From positions 310,001 to 374,000 of the forward strand of contig NZ_QFLI01000003.1 in NCBI RefSeq assembly GCF_003202155.1: a stretch of DNA of 64,000 nt. Reading direction: 5' to 3'. The stretch is from Marinifilum breve (lineage in GTDB: Bacteria; Bacteroidota; Bacteroidia; Bacteroidales; Marinifilaceae). A model generated the notes under the pieces. It worked only from the letters and a program-made list of their open reading frames with translations. It was not told where the DNA came from and searched no databases. Of this stretch, positions 27,047 to 37,237 are shown piece by piece (the stretch's first letter is position 1; each line of letters opens with the position of its first letter). The position numbers and the translations under genes were made by a program.

Positions 27047-28060
27047 TTATCTCATCAAATTTTTATTAATAACTTCTTCAGGATGCAAAAGAAAATCAAG
27101 ATATTGAGCTCTGTAATATACATCCGAGGCTTTTAATTCTTTATCAGATAATTTGCCTCTAAATTCATCAACAGACTTGTACCCTTTCTTATCCATCCAC
27201 TCTTCAAGTTCATATAATACCTTTTCAATAACTGCTGGAGTATTTTTATACAAAGAGCTAACCATTTGAACTGTTTTTGCTCCACTTAAAAGCATTTGCA
27301 GTACATCTGTAGATCCATAAATACCGTTGGCTCCACATAAATCTCCCTTAACTTTACCATGCGTAAGACCAACATATCTTAAGCCTAATTTAAAATCACC
27401 TGGATTGCTTAAGTTAAAATTTGTAACATGAGCTTCTGTTTCAACATCTATTTCTGGTTGGAACAGACGATTGAATAAAATGAAAGCTGAAGCGCCAGCT
27501 TTATCTAACCTTTGAACAAAATTTAGGATGTTGGTATAGTATGGGCTCAACTTTATTGAAAATGGAATGGAAAGTCTTTCTTTTAGAGTCTCTACAATTT
27601 TCACTTTTTCCTCTTCCATTTGCTCTGCAGTTTTTTCACCATCAATTGGCATTTGGTAAAAGTTTAGCTCTAAGGCGTCCACTCCAACATCTTCCAATTC
27701 TTTGGCATACTCGAACCAAGTAACATCGTACAAACAATTCAGACTTGCAATTACAGGAATATTCACATTCTCCCTGACCTCTTTTAGCTTAAGCAGATGG
27801 GCTTTAGGTCCAGCATGTTCCAATGCTGGAAACAGGGAGGTCATCTCAGCATTGCGATGTGCGTATTCATCCAATTCATCGGAAAGTTGTGCACGTTCCA
27901 TAATAATCTGCTCTTCGAATAGAGATTTATATACAATGGCAGCAGCACCTGCCTCTTCAAGATCTTTAGCTCCCTCAACGGTAGCTGAAAGGGTACAAGC
28001 CCCTACTATAATGGGATTTTTTAAATTTAATCCCATGAATTCAACGTTTAAATTTGCCAT
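27047..28060 (-). CDS. Dihydroorotate-dehydrogenase-like flavoprotein
   Basis: A 337-residue TIM-barrel FMN protein. The start MANLNVEFMGLNLKNPIIVG and the conserved IPVIASLN, ALELNFY, IPFSIKLSPY and the C-terminal GANGIYGSTDVLQMLLSGA are those of class 1 DHODs, but the N-terminus and the active-site loop differ from PyrD. Proteins of this subgroup are annotated as DHOD-like and are often found next to pyruvate:ferredoxin oxidoreductase, as here (nifJ lies upstream on the same strand, 431 bases away with a terminator between). It may be a ferredoxin- or NAD-linked oxidoreductase rather than a pyrimidine enzyme. Confidence 0.85.
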   Translation of the reverse strand: MANLNVEFMGLNLKNPIIVGACTLSATVEGAKDLEEAGAAAIVYKSLFEEQIIMERAQLSDELDEYAHRNAEMTSLFPALEHAGPKAHLLKLKEVRENVNIPVIASLNCLYDVTWFEYAKELEDVGVDALELNFYQMPIDGEKTAEQMEEEKVKIVETLKERLSIPFSIKLSPYYTNILNFVQRLDKAGASAFILFNRLFQPEIDVETEAHVTNFNLSNPGDFKLGLRYVGLTHGKVKGDLCGANGIYGSTDVLQMLLSGAKTVQMVSSLYKNTPAVIEKVLYELEEWMDKKGYKSVDEFRGKLSDKELKASDVYYRAQYLDFLLHPEEVINKNLMR

Positions 28061-28220
28061 ATGATTTTGGATTAAAAATTTATTGGGTATAAATAAATTT
28101 AAGAAATGAACTTGATAAATTCAACTCTAATTTCAATTTCAACAATCTGAAAATCACAACAAATCACATGAACCCTTTTAAATACAAGACTTACAAGTCT
28201 TATATTTTTTTTTAAATTAA

Positions 28221-28302
28221 GAAAGGCAGAATAGTAAGATCCACCAACTTACCACTCTGCCTTTCCGATCCGGAGCTATGCTTTAGGATCACTAATTTCA
28301 TA
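28221..28302 (-). promoter_or_regulatory. Hairpin pair in the leader of the DHOD-like gene
   Basis: AAAGGCAG pairs with CTGCCTTT (inner GTAAG/CTTAC), giving a two-part stem at about 28224-28265. Next to it GATCC...GGATC frames 28267-28291. There is no long T run, so this is not an obvious terminator. It lies in the stretch between nifJ and the DHOD-like gene. Confidence 0.35.
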
Positions 28303-28440
28303 ACAATTATCTTATGCTTTTGGTTCTGAAATATCTAATAGGCACTATTATCTCAATATATAGAAACCATTTTTATACTCTATGAGCAAAAAGTTACAAT
28401 GACAAAATGTATTAAACTGTCGCTTTCACGACAATTCAAT

Positions 28441-28472
28441 AAAAAAAGGGGCTCTAAACAGAGCCCCTTTCT
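28441..28472 (-). terminator. Terminator after nifJ
   Basis: On the minus strand an 11-bp perfect stem AAAGGGGCTCT/AGAGCCCCTTT with loop GTTT is followed by TTTTTT. It lies about 20 bases after the nifJ stop. Confidence 0.93.
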
Positions 28473-28491
28473 ATATAATTAGATCAAAAAC

Positions 28492-31400
28492 TTATGCAAG
28501 TTCTTTTTCTTCTTCAGAATAATCTAATGAAGCTTGACGCTTGTAAGCTTTATATCTCCACTTCGCATTCTCTTCTGCAGCTACGAATAATTCCTTAGCT
28601 TCTTCTGGGAATGACTTCTGTAGAGAAGTATAACGTACCTCACCTAATAAGAAATCCTGGAAGTTTTCCCACTTAGGTTCTTTTGAATCAAGAACAAATG
28701 GGTTCTTACCTTCTGCTTCTAACATAGGGTTGTTACGATACAAGTGCCAGTATCCAGCTTCAACAGCTTTTTTCTCCTCAGCTTGTGATTTACCCATAGA
28801 TGCTTTCAATCCGTGAGAAATACATGGAGAATAAGCGATGATCAATGATGGTCCTGGATAAGCTTCAGCTTCTTTCAATGCCTTGTAGTACTGAGCTTGG
28901 TTTGCACCCATTGCTACCTGAGCTACATAAACATATCCGTAAGACATTGCAATCATACCAAGGTCTTTCTTTCTGATACGCTTACCAGCAGCAGCAAATT
29001 TAGCTACAGCACCTACTGGAGTTGATTTAGAAGCCTGTCCACCAGTGTTAGAGTAAATCTCAGTATCCATTACCAATACATTTACATCTTCACCAGAAGC
29101 CAATACGTGATCTAAACCACCGAAACCTATATCATAAGCCCAACCGTCACCACCGAAGATCCAGATAGACTTCTTCACTAAGTATTGCTTCAAGTTCAAG
29201 ATTTCCTTAGCAACTTCGTGAGTTTCGTTAGCTAAAGCAGCTTCAACTTTTGGAGAAGCAACTTCTGAAGCATCAGCATTGTCTTTTCCTTCTAACCACT
29301 CAGCAAATGCAGCCTTAGTTGCATCGTTAACAGCATCCATGTTCTCTTCCATGCGCTGAGCAATACGAGCACGCATTTTGTTAACACCTTCTGCCATACC
29401 GTAACCATACTCAGCATTATCTTCGAATAGAGAGTTAGCCCAAGCTGGACCTTTACCGCTCTTATCGTTCTTACAGTATGGAGTAGATGGAGCAGAACCA
29501 CCATAGATAGAAGAACAACCTGTAGCATTAGCCACAATCATTCTCTCACCGTACAATTGAGTGATTAATTTGATGTATGGAGTTTCACCACAACCAGCAC
29601 AAGCTCCAGAGAACTCGAATAATGGCTGAGCGAACTGTGAGTTTTTCACGTTGTTTTTAGGAAGAAGCTCTTTGTAACCTACTTTCTTATCCATGTAGTG
29701 CCATCTCTCTTTCTCAGCATCCTGAGTTTCAAGGTGCTTCATTTCAAGAGCCTTAGCTTTAGGAGCCGGACAAACGTCAACACAGTTACCACAACCTGTA
29801 CAATCTAGAGGAGCAACCTGAATACGGAAGCTTAATCCTTTAAGGTCTTTTCCTGTAGCTGGCTTAACTGCAGTTCCAGCAGGAGCAGCAGCAACTTCTT
29901 CTTCTGTTAACAAGAATGGACGAATAGCAGCGTGAGGACAAACGTAAGCACACTGGTTACACTGAATACAAGTTTCTTCTTTCCATTCAGGAACGCTTAC
30001 TGCGATACCACGTTTTTCATATTTAGTTGTACCAGCTGGGAAAGTACCATCTTCTCTACCCTGGAATGCAGAAACTGGAAGATCATCACCAGTTTGAGCG
30101 TTCATAGGATCACAAACATTAGCTACAAACTCAGGACGACCAGTTGAGTCAGTCTTGAATCCTTCAGCTTCTATGTTTTTCCATTCAGCAGGAACTTCAA
30201 CTTCAATTACATTTTCACCACCAGCATCAACAGCCGAGAAGTTCATGTTAACAACTTTTTCACCTTTGTTACCATAAGACTTCACAATTGCTTTCTTCAT
30301 TTCTTCTACTGCCAATTCGAATGGAATTACACCAGTAATTTTGAAGAATGCAGCCTGCATGATAGTATTGGTTCTTGTACCAAGACCTAACTCTTCACCT
30401 AATTTAGTACCATTGATGATATAGAATTTGATATCATTTTCAGCAATGTACTTCTTCATGTGATCAGGTAAGTGATTCTTAGTCTCTTCTACATCGTAGA
30501 TAGAGTTCAACAAGAATGAACCACCTTTTTTCAATCCTTTCAATACATCGTACAAGTATACGTATGCAGGAACGTGACATGCTACAAAGTCAGGAGTAGT
30601 CACAAGGTAAGTAGAACGGATTGGATCATCACCAAAACGAAGGTGAGAAGCAGTAAAACCACCTGATTTTTTAGAATCGTAAGCAAAATAAGCTTGACAA
30701 TACTTATCAGTTGCACTACCAATAATCTTGATAGAGTTTTTGTTAGCACCTACAGTACCATCAGAACCTAAACCATAAAATTTAGCTTCATATAATTTTT
30801 CAGAGTTTACTTTCAACTCAGCTTCCAATGGAAGAGATCTGAATGTAACATCATCAACAATACCTAAAGTGAATTGGTTTTTAGGTTCGTTCATTGCCAA
30901 GTTTTTGTAAACAGCAATAATTTGAGATGGAGTAACATCCTTAGAACCTAAACCGTAACGACCACCAACTACGATAGGAGCATTTTCTTTTCCGTAGAAT
31001 ACTTCTCTAACATCAAGATACATTGGATCTCCGTTAGCACCTGGCTCCTTAGTTCTGTCAAGAACACAAATTCTCTTCACAGATTCAGGAACAACGCTTA
31101 AGAAATGCTTAGCTGAGAATGGACGATATAGGTGTACACCAACCATACCAACTTTTTCGCCATTTGCAATCTTAAAATCTATAACCTCTTTGATAGTTTC
31201 CGTTACAGATCCCATAGCGATGATGATGTTTTCGGCATCTTCAGCACCATAATATACGAATGGCTTGTATTCTCTACCAGTTAACTTGGTAATTTCGTTC
31301 ATATAGCCTTCTACGATTTCAGGTACTTTTTCGTAGAATGGGTTTGCAGCCTCACGAGACTGGAAGTAGATATCCGGGTTTTGAGCAGTACCTCTAGTTA

Positions 31401-32046
31401 CAGGAGATTCTGGATTCAAAGCACGATTACGGAACTCTTGAAGAGCTTCCATATCTACCAATTCTTTCATATCGTCAGCGTCAACAGCTTCAACTTTTTG
31501 AATTTCGTGTGAAGTACGGAATCCGTCGAAGAAGTTGATGAAAGGAACGCGAGACTTAATTGCAGTAAGGTGAGCAACTGCAGAAAGGTCCATAACTTCC
31601 TGTACAGAACCTGATGCTAACATAGCAAAACCTGTTTGTCTTGCAGAGTAAACATCTGAATGATCACCAAAAATAGAAAGCGCCTGAGCAGCCAATGCAC
31701 GTGCACTTACGTGGAATACACATGGTAATAACTCACCAGAGATCTTATACATGTTAGGAATCATCAACAATAATCCCTGAGATGCAGTATAAGTAGTTGT
31801 TAATGCACCAGCTTGTAAAGAACCGTGAACTGCACCTGCAGCACCAGCTTCTGATTGCATTTCAACTAGACGAACAGTTTCGCCAAAAATGTTTTTGCGG
31901 CCTTGTGCAGCCCACTCATCAACATTCTCAGCCATAGGCGAAGAAGGTGTGATTGGGTAAATACAAGACACCTCACTAAACATATATGCTACGTGAGCGG
32001 CAGCAGCATTACCGTCGCAGGTAATGAATTTTTTTTCTCTTGCCAT
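28492..32046 (-). CDS. nifJ: Pyruvate:ferredoxin (flavodoxin) oxidoreductase
   Basis: An 1184-residue single-chain PFOR, which splits pyruvate into acetyl-CoA and CO2 and reduces ferredoxin. Domains: pyrimidine-binding domain at the N-terminus (IYPITPSSPMAE), core/CoA region, an inserted 2[4Fe-4S] ferredoxin domain with CIQCNQCAYVCPHAAIRP and CTGCGNCVDVCPAPKAK (about 690-760), and the C-terminal TPP-binding domain with GGDGWAYDIGFGGLDHVLAS and DTEIYSNTGGQASKSTP. The cysteines for the proximal cluster (ACAGCGETPY) are present. A clear Shine-Dalgarno GGAGGAG precedes the ATG, which is unusual among these genes. It is a core enzyme of anaerobic energy metabolism. Confidence 0.97.
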   Translation of the reverse strand: MAREKKFITCDGNAAAAHVAYMFSEVSCIYPITPSSPMAENVDEWAAQGRKNIFGETVRLVEMQSEAGAAGAVHGSLQAGALTTTYTASQGLLLMIPNMYKISGELLPCVFHVSARALAAQALSIFGDHSDVYSARQTGFAMLASGSVQEVMDLSAVAHLTAIKSRVPFINFFDGFRTSHEIQKVEAVDADDMKELVDMEALQEFRNRALNPESPVTRGTAQNPDIYFQSREAANPFYEKVPEIVEGYMNEITKLTGREYKPFVYYGAEDAENIIIAMGSVTETIKEVIDFKIANGEKVGMVGVHLYRPFSAKHFLSVVPESVKRICVLDRTKEPGANGDPMYLDVREVFYGKENAPIVVGGRYGLGSKDVTPSQIIAVYKNLAMNEPKNQFTLGIVDDVTFRSLPLEAELKVNSEKLYEAKFYGLGSDGTVGANKNSIKIIGSATDKYCQAYFAYDSKKSGGFTASHLRFGDDPIRSTYLVTTPDFVACHVPAYVYLYDVLKGLKKGGSFLLNSIYDVEETKNHLPDHMKKYIAENDIKFYIINGTKLGEELGLGTRTNTIMQAAFFKITGVIPFELAVEEMKKAIVKSYGNKGEKVVNMNFSAVDAGGENVIEVEVPAEWKNIEAEGFKTDSTGRPEFVANVCDPMNAQTGDDLPVSAFQGREDGTFPAGTTKYEKRGIAVSVPEWKEETCIQCNQCAYVCPHAAIRPFLLTEEEVAAAPAGTAVKPATGKDLKGLSFRIQVAPLDCTGCGNCVDVCPAPKAKALEMKHLETQDAEKERWHYMDKKVGYKELLPKNNVKNSQFAQPLFEFSGACAGCGETPYIKLITQLYGERMIVANATGCSSIYGGSAPSTPYCKNDKSGKGPAWANSLFEDNAEYGYGMAEGVNKMRARIAQRMEENMDAVNDATKAAFAEWLEGKDNADASEVASPKVEAALANETHEVAKEILNLKQYLVKKSIWIFGGDGWAYDIGFGGLDHVLASGEDVNVLVMDTEIYSNTGGQASKSTPVGAVAKFAAAGKRIRKKDLGMIAMSYGYVYVAQVAMGANQAQYYKALKEAEAYPGPSLIIAYSPCISHGLKASMGKSQAEEKKAVEAGYWHLYRNNPMLEAEGKNPFVLDSKEPKWENFQDFLLGEVRYTSLQKSFPEEAKELFVAAEENAKWRYKAYKRQASLDYSEEEKELA

Positions 32047-32106
32047 TTTACTCCTCCAATTAATTTTAATTAATGGTAGTTTAATTTATTTCTGTTATTT
32101 AATTCT

Positions 32107-33294
32107 CTAATATAAAAAACCGAACAACCATAAAGGAATTTTATTTCCTTCACCGCGTTCGATCATGTCGGCTGCTTCAAATAAATCTTCTGTTCTAATG
32201 TTAGAATCAGACATATTTGTATTGCCTGTAATTTTAAAATTGTATTTGTCATTCACTAAAAAGTGTCCCATATCCGTGCTTGTAAAAAGTCTCGTAGGTG
32301 CTACCTGATTGTAAAAAAATGTTTCACGTAAGTTATCCTGATCAATATTTTCAGGAGATATGGCATACAATAAATTGGTATTGTGTAAATATACCTTATT
32401 AGGCTTTTTAGATGAATCTTTATAGCTATCCTTCGAGTTAAGCAAACGAATTAATCGTGCATTTTTCAAATATCGCAAGTAATTCATAATCGTAGCTCTT
32501 GACGTTTCCACATCATTTGCCAACTTGCTAACATTTGGCTGAAATGGCACATTGCTCGAAATGATATAAAGTAGCTTCTTTAGCTTTGGCAGATATTTTA
32601 ATTCTATTTGGTTCAAATACGTAATATCAAACTCCAACATCAGGTTGATAATTTTCAATAAATTATCAATGAAACTTTTCTCTTCCTGATAACATGGATA
32701 ATATCCGTAACGCAAATAATCATTAAAATAAGCCAGAGGTCTTACTTTCTCAAGAATTTCATCGACAATCTCCTCGTGATTTTCGATAATATCTTCTAAA
32801 GAATAGCTCTTGAATTTGTTTCCAGTTTCGTGATTTAAAAATTCTCGGAATGATAATCCATTAAGGTAATACACATTCACAATATCTTTAAGTTCCTCGT
32901 TTGTTTTTACTCGTAAAATAGAAGAAGCCGTAAATATAATTTTTAAGTCACCACATTGCTCATAGCAAGTTTTTAAATCTTTTGCCCAATCAGGATATTT
33001 ATGAATCTGATCCAACAATAGCAACTTGCCACCTTTTTTATAGAATTCATCAACAAACGATACAAGTCCTCTTTCAGTAAAGAACAGATTGTTCATGTTT
33101 ATATAAAGACATGATTTATCGTTTGCGCAATTTTCTCGAACATAGTCTAACAGGAAGGTAGTTTTACCCACACCTCTGGCACCTTTAATAGCAATTAATC
33201 GTTGCGACCAATCAATTTGATCAGCCAATTGGCGACGAATATTACTCTTTTTGTTTTTCAACAAACTATTATGTGTCTGTAGTAAGGTGTTCAT
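32107..33294 (-). CDS. AAA_14/DUF4143-type ATPase
   Basis: About 395 residues from the ATG at 33294 (the frame extends eight codons upstream to a TTG). The Walker A motif is IKGARGVGKTTFLL (about 34-47). The Walker B-like motif LLLLDQIHKYPDWA has Gln where the family usually has Glu (DEIHKYP). The N-terminal AAA_14 domain is followed by a winged-helix/DUF4143 C-terminal region with ATIMNYLRYLKNARLI. The family is widespread, often in single copies near unrelated genes, and is of unknown function; some members may be linked to defence or toxin-antitoxin functions. It lies just upstream of nifJ on the same strand but is probably separate. Confidence 0.85.
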   Translation of the reverse strand: MNTLLQTHNSLLKNKKSNIRRQLADQIDWSQRLIAIKGARGVGKTTFLLDYVRENCANDKSCLYINMNNLFFTERGLVSFVDEFYKKGGKLLLLDQIHKYPDWAKDLKTCYEQCGDLKIIFTASSILRVKTNEELKDIVNVYYLNGLSFREFLNHETGNKFKSYSLEDIIENHEEIVDEILEKVRPLAYFNDYLRYGYYPCYQEEKSFIDNLLKIINLMLEFDITYLNQIELKYLPKLKKLLYIISSNVPFQPNVSKLANDVETSRATIMNYLRYLKNARLIRLLNSKDSYKDSSKKPNKVYLHNTNLLYAISPENIDQDNLRETFFYNQVAPTRLFTSTDMGHFLVNDKYNFKITGNTNMSDSNIRTEDLFEAADMIERGEGNKIPLWLFGFLY

Positions 33295-33457
33295 ACTTTT
33301 TCGAAATTTACATGGCAAATTTATAGAATTAAAGCTTAATTTTGTAATCTCGAGATTACAAAAGCATCTATTTTTTGCTATTTATACTTATTTAAAATAA
33401 CATGTCGCACAACAGTTTTCCCTTGCTATAACTGATCATTCCATAAAAAAGTAGTAC

Positions 33458-33489
33458 AAAAAAAAGAGGCCGTAAAATTACGGCCTCTT
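33458..33489 (-). terminator. Terminator after rho
   Basis: A perfect 11-bp stem AGAGGCCGTAA/TTACGGCCTCT (33465-33475 with 33478-33488) is followed on the minus strand by a run of T. Confidence 0.93.
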
Positions 33490-33510
33490 CTATATCATAT
33501 TGTATTTGAA

Positions 33511-35256
33511 TTATTTGTCGTTCATCGAAATCAAAAACTCCTCATTCGAACGAGTTTTTCTCATTCTATCGCTGATAAACTGCATAGCTTCTACAGAATT
33601 CATATCGGTTAAGAAGTTACGAAGTACCCAAATACGATTCAACTGGCTTTCTTCCAATAGAAGATCTTCGCGACGTGTACTCGAAGCGGTAATGTCAACA
33701 GCAGGGTAAATACGCTTGTTAGATAATTTACGATCTAACTGAAGTTCCATATTACCGGTTCCTTTAAATTCTTCGAAAATTACTTCATCCATTTTAGATC
33801 CAGTTTCTGTTAATGCAGTTGCCAAAATAGTAAGTGATCCTCCATTCTCGATATTACGAGCAGCACCAAAGAAACGTTTTGGCTTGTGAAGAGCATTTGC
33901 ATCAACACCACCAGAAAGTACTTTACCTGATGCTGGAGAAACTGTATTGTAAGCACGAGCCAAACGAGTAATCGAATCAAGCAAGATTACAACATCGTGT
34001 CCACACTCAACCATACGTTTTGCTTTTTCAAGCACAATATTAGCAACTCTTACATGACGTTCTGCCGGCTCATCAAAAGTAGATGAAATTACTTCTGCAT
34101 TTACACTTCTTGCCATATCAGTTACCTCTTCCGGACGTTCGTCAATCAGAAGAATAATCATATAAGCTTCAGGGTTATTGGCAGCAATTGCATTGGCAAC
34201 TTCTTTCAATAATACAGTTTTACCTGTTTTTGGCTGCGCAACAATCAAACCTCTTTGTCCCTTACCAATAGGCGCAAACATATCAACTACACGTGTAGAT
34301 AATGAGTTTGATGAACCTCCGGTTAGATTGAATTTTTCATCTGGGAAAAGTGGAGTCAAGTGATCGAAAGGAACACGGTCGCGAATTACCTCTGGCAAAC
34401 GACCATTAATCTTTTCAACCTTGATTAATGGGAAATATTTTTCACCTTCTTTAGGAGGACGGATAGATCCATTAACTGTATCACCAGTTTTTAAACCAAA
34501 TAGCTTAATTTGCGATTGGGATACGTAGATATCATCAGGAGAATTTAAATAGTTATAATCTGATGAACGTAGGAAACCATATCCATCAGGCATTATTTCC
34601 AATACTCCAGAACTATTAATGATTCCATCAAATTCGAAAAGTTTTTCTTTCTCTCTTTTTTCGAATCTTTTTCTGTGCTGATTTTTATCCTGACGATCCT
34701 GTCTTTCGTTTCTGTCAGTTCTTTCTTGCCTTTCTGGTCTTTCTGGTCTTTCCGTTCTTTCAGGTTTCTCGGCTCTTTCCTGCTTCTCTATTTTTGGCTT
34801 TTCTTCTTTAACAACAGGAGTCTCTTCTTTCTGAGCTTTAACTTCCTCTTTATTTTCAGCTTCAACCTTTACTGGTTCAGCTTTTTTCTCAACTACCTTT
34901 CTGGTACGTTTTGGTTTTGCAGGAGCTTCTTCAGCTTTCTTTTCTTCTGGTTGAATCTGAGATGCAGCTTCTTTTACAACCTCTTTAACTGGTTGTTCTG
35001 TTTTTCTTCTTCTGCGTAGCTTAATTTTAGGCTGATCTTCCTCAGTCTTTGCCTCTCCTTCTGATTTTTTAACTCTCTTACGAGGAGTTTTTTTCTCAGA
35101 AGATTTCATTTCTGAAGCTACAATCGCCTGTTGATCAAGAATCTTATAAATTAAATCTTGTTTTTTAAAAGATTCAACCTTCTTGATTTTAAGTTCTTTA
35201 GCGATTTCTCGCAACTCAGGCACAAGCTTCTTGTTTAATTCAAGAATATCGTACAT
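33511..35256 (-). CDS. rho: Transcription termination factor Rho
   Basis: A 581-residue hexameric RNA-dependent ATPase that ends transcription. An N-terminal Rho_N helical domain (1-45) is followed by a long, charged, low-complexity insertion (about 50-205, rich in Lys/Glu/Arg with repeated ERPER-type units) typical of Bacteroidota Rho. Then come the RNA-binding cold-shock-like domain ([14 protein letters not shown]) and the RecA-like ATPase with Walker [10 protein letters not shown] and Walker [17 protein letters not shown]. It is monocistronic with a strong terminator. Confidence 0.97.
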   Translation of the reverse strand: MYDILELNKKLVPELREIAKELKIKKVESFKKQDLIYKILDQQAIVASEMKSSEKKTPRKRVKKSEGEAKTEEDQPKIKLRRRRKTEQPVKEVVKEAASQIQPEEKKAEEAPAKPKRTRKVVEKKAEPVKVEAENKEEVKAQKEETPVVKEEKPKIEKQERAEKPERTERPERPERQERTDRNERQDRQDKNQHRKRFEKREKEKLFEFDGIINSSGVLEIMPDGYGFLRSSDYNYLNSPDDIYVSQSQIKLFGLKTGDTVNGSIRPPKEGEKYFPLIKVEKINGRLPEVIRDRVPFDHLTPLFPDEKFNLTGGSSNSLSTRVVDMFAPIGKGQRGLIVAQPKTGKTVLLKEVANAIAANNPEAYMIILLIDERPEEVTDMARSVNAEVISSTFDEPAERHVRVANIVLEKAKRMVECGHDVVILLDSITRLARAYNTVSPASGKVLSGGVDANALHKPKRFFGAARNIENGGSLTILATALTETGSKMDEVIFEEFKGTGNMELQLDRKLSNKRIYPAVDITASSTRREDLLLEESQLNRIWVLRNFLTDMNSVEAMQFISDRMRKTRSNEEFLISMNDK

Positions 35257-35562
35257 ATATAATTTATTAATATTTTTTGGGTAATGTTTTTTAGATAGAA
35301 TTGTATTTGAACAATACGGAACCTGATCTTTCGACCTCTAAATGAGAAGAATCAATCGGAATTCAAATGCAATATTACGCAATTACTTATAATTCGCAAA
35401 AAATAATTGCATAATAATCCTTAAAATAGAAATTATGATGATTTTCAGGATCAAATTAACACCTTAAATAAGTTCTCGTCGATTTCATTTTTTAAATCAT
35501 TTTGCTATATTTAAATATTAATGACGGAGTTAGGCTTCATCATTTTATACCAAAATTCCACT

Positions 35563-36429
35563 ATGAGACAGCTAAAAATTACTAAACAAGTAACAAACAG
35601 AGAAACTCCTTCCCTGGACAAGTATCTGCATGAAATTGGGAAGGTCGACCTAATTTCGGCAGAGGAAGAGGTTCAACTTGCCAGGAAGATAAAAAAGGGA
35701 GATAAAAAAGCTCTGGATCGGCTTATTAAGTGTAATCTGCGTTTTGTTGTATCTGTATCAAAGCAATATCAGAACCAAGGTCTTAGCTTACCTGATTTAA
35801 TTAATGAAGGAAATTTAGGCTTAATTAAGGCTGCCCAAAGGTTTGATGAAACAAGAGGATTTAAATTTATTTCCTACGCAGTTTGGTGGATTCGTCAATC
35901 AATTTTACAAGCCTTGGCTGAACAAGCAAGAATCGTTCGTTTGCCATTAAATAAAATTGGTTCCATCAACAAAATCAACAAAACTTTCTCTCAGTTAGAG
36001 CAAGAGTATCAGCGTGAACCTTCAGCTGAAGAAATTGCCAATACTCTAGAAATGAGCCCAAAAGATGTAAAAGAAGCATTAAAAGCATCAGGTCGTCATG
36101 TATCTATGGATGCACCAATCAATCCTGAAGAGGAAAATACGCTTTACGACATCTTATTAAGCAATGATGAAATTAGTCCTGATAAGGCTTTAATTAGAGA
36201 TTCGCTAAGAAAAGAAATCGAGCGATCTTTATCTACACTATCAAAACGAGAAGCCGCTATCATTCGTTTGTATTTTGGTCTAAATGGAAAACCACCGTAC
36301 TCGCTTGAAGAAATTGGAAAGGAATTTGGTTTAACTCGAGAAAGAGTTCGCCAGATTAAAGAAAAAGCCATTAAACGAATGAAGTCAACTTTTAGAAGTA
36401 AAATCTTAAAAACTTATTTAGGAGAATAA
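35563..36429 (+). CDS. rpoD: Primary RNA polymerase sigma factor (RpoD/SigA type)
   Basis: 288 residues from the ATG at 35563, where [20 protein letters not shown] is the standard Bacteroidota start. The same frame opens 14 codons earlier but is not expected to be used. Regions: 1.2 ([20 protein letters not shown]), 2.1-2.4 ([15 protein letters not shown], then [17 protein letters not shown]), 3, and 4.2 with [17 protein letters not shown]. It lacks the long region 1.1 of proteobacterial RpoD, as is usual for this phylum, whose sigma reads TTTG/TAnnTTTG promoters. Monocistronic; the terminator follows. Confidence 0.96.
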   Translation: MRQLKITKQVTNRETPSLDKYLHEIGKVDLISAEEEVQLARKIKKGDKKALDRLIKCNLRFVVSVSKQYQNQGLSLPDLINEGNLGLIKAAQRFDETRGFKFISYAVWWIRQSILQALAEQARIVRLPLNKIGSINKINKTFSQLEQEYQREPSAEEIANTLEMSPKDVKEALKASGRHVSMDAPINPEEENTLYDILLSNDEISPDKALIRDSLRKEIERSLSTLSKREAAIIRLYFGLNGKPPYSLEEIGKEFGLTRERVRQIKEKAIKRMKSTFRSKILKTYLGE

Positions 36430-36456
36430 ATACTTACATTATTGGATGATGTATAA

Positions 36457-36502
36457 AGGATAAGGGAAAAATTTCAGCATTTCTTTCTTATCCTTTTTTA
36501 AT
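36457..36502 (+). terminator. Terminator after rpoD
   Basis: AAGGATAAG (36457-36465) and CTTATCCTT (36487-36495) form a 9-bp stem with a long loop, followed by TTTTTAATT. Confidence 0.7.
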
Positions 36503-36545
36503 TATATCTTTGCGCCAAATTGAAATACTAATATTAAACAATCAG

Positions 36546-37196
36546 ATGCAAACAATTATTTCACCATCGTTATTATCAGCAGATTTTACAAACCTTAAAG
36601 CTGACATTGAGATGGTTAATAAAAGCGAAGCCGATTGGTTTCACCTGGATATTATGGATGGTGTTTTTGTTCCAAATATCTCATACGGACTACCTGTAGT
36701 ACAACAAATCAATAAAATTGCTGAAAAGCCATTGGATGTTCATTTAATGATTATTGATCCAGATAGATATGTTGAGGCTTTTCAAAAAGCTGGTGCTGAT
36801 TATCTAACTGTACACTACGAAGCATGTACTCACCTGCACCGTACCGTACAAAACATCAAGCAACATGGCATGAAAGCTGGTGTTTCTTTGAACCCACACA
36901 CTCCTGTTTCTGTTCTTGAAGATATTATTCAAGATATTGATTTGGTGTTACTAATGAGTGTAAACCCTGGATTTGGAGGACAAAGCTTTATTGAAAACAC
37001 TTATAAAAAAGTAAAGCAGTTAAAGAGCATGATTGCTGAGAAAAATGCCAATACAATAATTGAAGTTGACGGTGGTGTTAATTTGGAGACTGGAAAGAAA
37101 TTGCTTGAAGCAGGAGCTAATGCACTGGTTGCAGGTAGTTTTGTTTTTGGAGCTGATGATCCAACACATACCATATCAAATTTGAAAAATTTATAA
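36546..37196 (+). CDS. rpe: Ribulose-phosphate 3-epimerase
   Basis: A 216-residue TIM-barrel enzyme that interconverts D-ribulose 5-phosphate and D-xylulose 5-phosphate in the pentose phosphate pathway. Motifs: ISPSLLSADF at the start, FHLDIMDGVFVPNIS (metal-binding His and Asp), LDVHLMI, VLLMSVNPGFGGQSF and EVDGGVNLETGKKLLEAGAN with the second catalytic Asp. I start at the ATG at 36546; the frame runs 12 codons further upstream to a TTG, which does not fit the family N-terminus. It is functionally related to the fsa gene at 250. Confidence 0.95.
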   Translation: MQTIISPSLLSADFTNLKADIEMVNKSEADWFHLDIMDGVFVPNISYGLPVVQQINKIAEKPLDVHLMIIDPDRYVEAFQKAGADYLTVHYEACTHLHRTVQNIKQHGMKAGVSLNPHTPVSVLEDIIQDIDLVLLMSVNPGFGGQSFIENTYKKVKQLKSMIAEKNANTIIEVDGGVNLETGKKLLEAGANALVAGSFVFGADDPTHTISNLKNL

Positions 37197-37198
37197 TA

Positions 37199-37235
37199 TA
37201 AAAAGACCAAATGAAATTCCATTTGGTCTTTTTGC
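37199..37235. terminator. Bidirectional terminator between rpe and the oxidoreductase gene
   Basis: AAAAAGACCAAATG and CATTTGGTCTTTTT pair around a short loop, with A and T flanks on both sides. It can serve both converging genes. Confidence 0.9.
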
Positions 37236-37237
37236 TT

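Noticed and set aside
27702-28064. A 120-codon plus-strand frame
   Set aside because: Antisense to the DHOD-like gene, which has clear family motifs.
34675-35019. A 114-codon frame rich in Phe/Ser on the plus strand
   Set aside because: It is the complement of the charged Lys/Glu/Arg insertion of rho; a shadow of repetitive codons.
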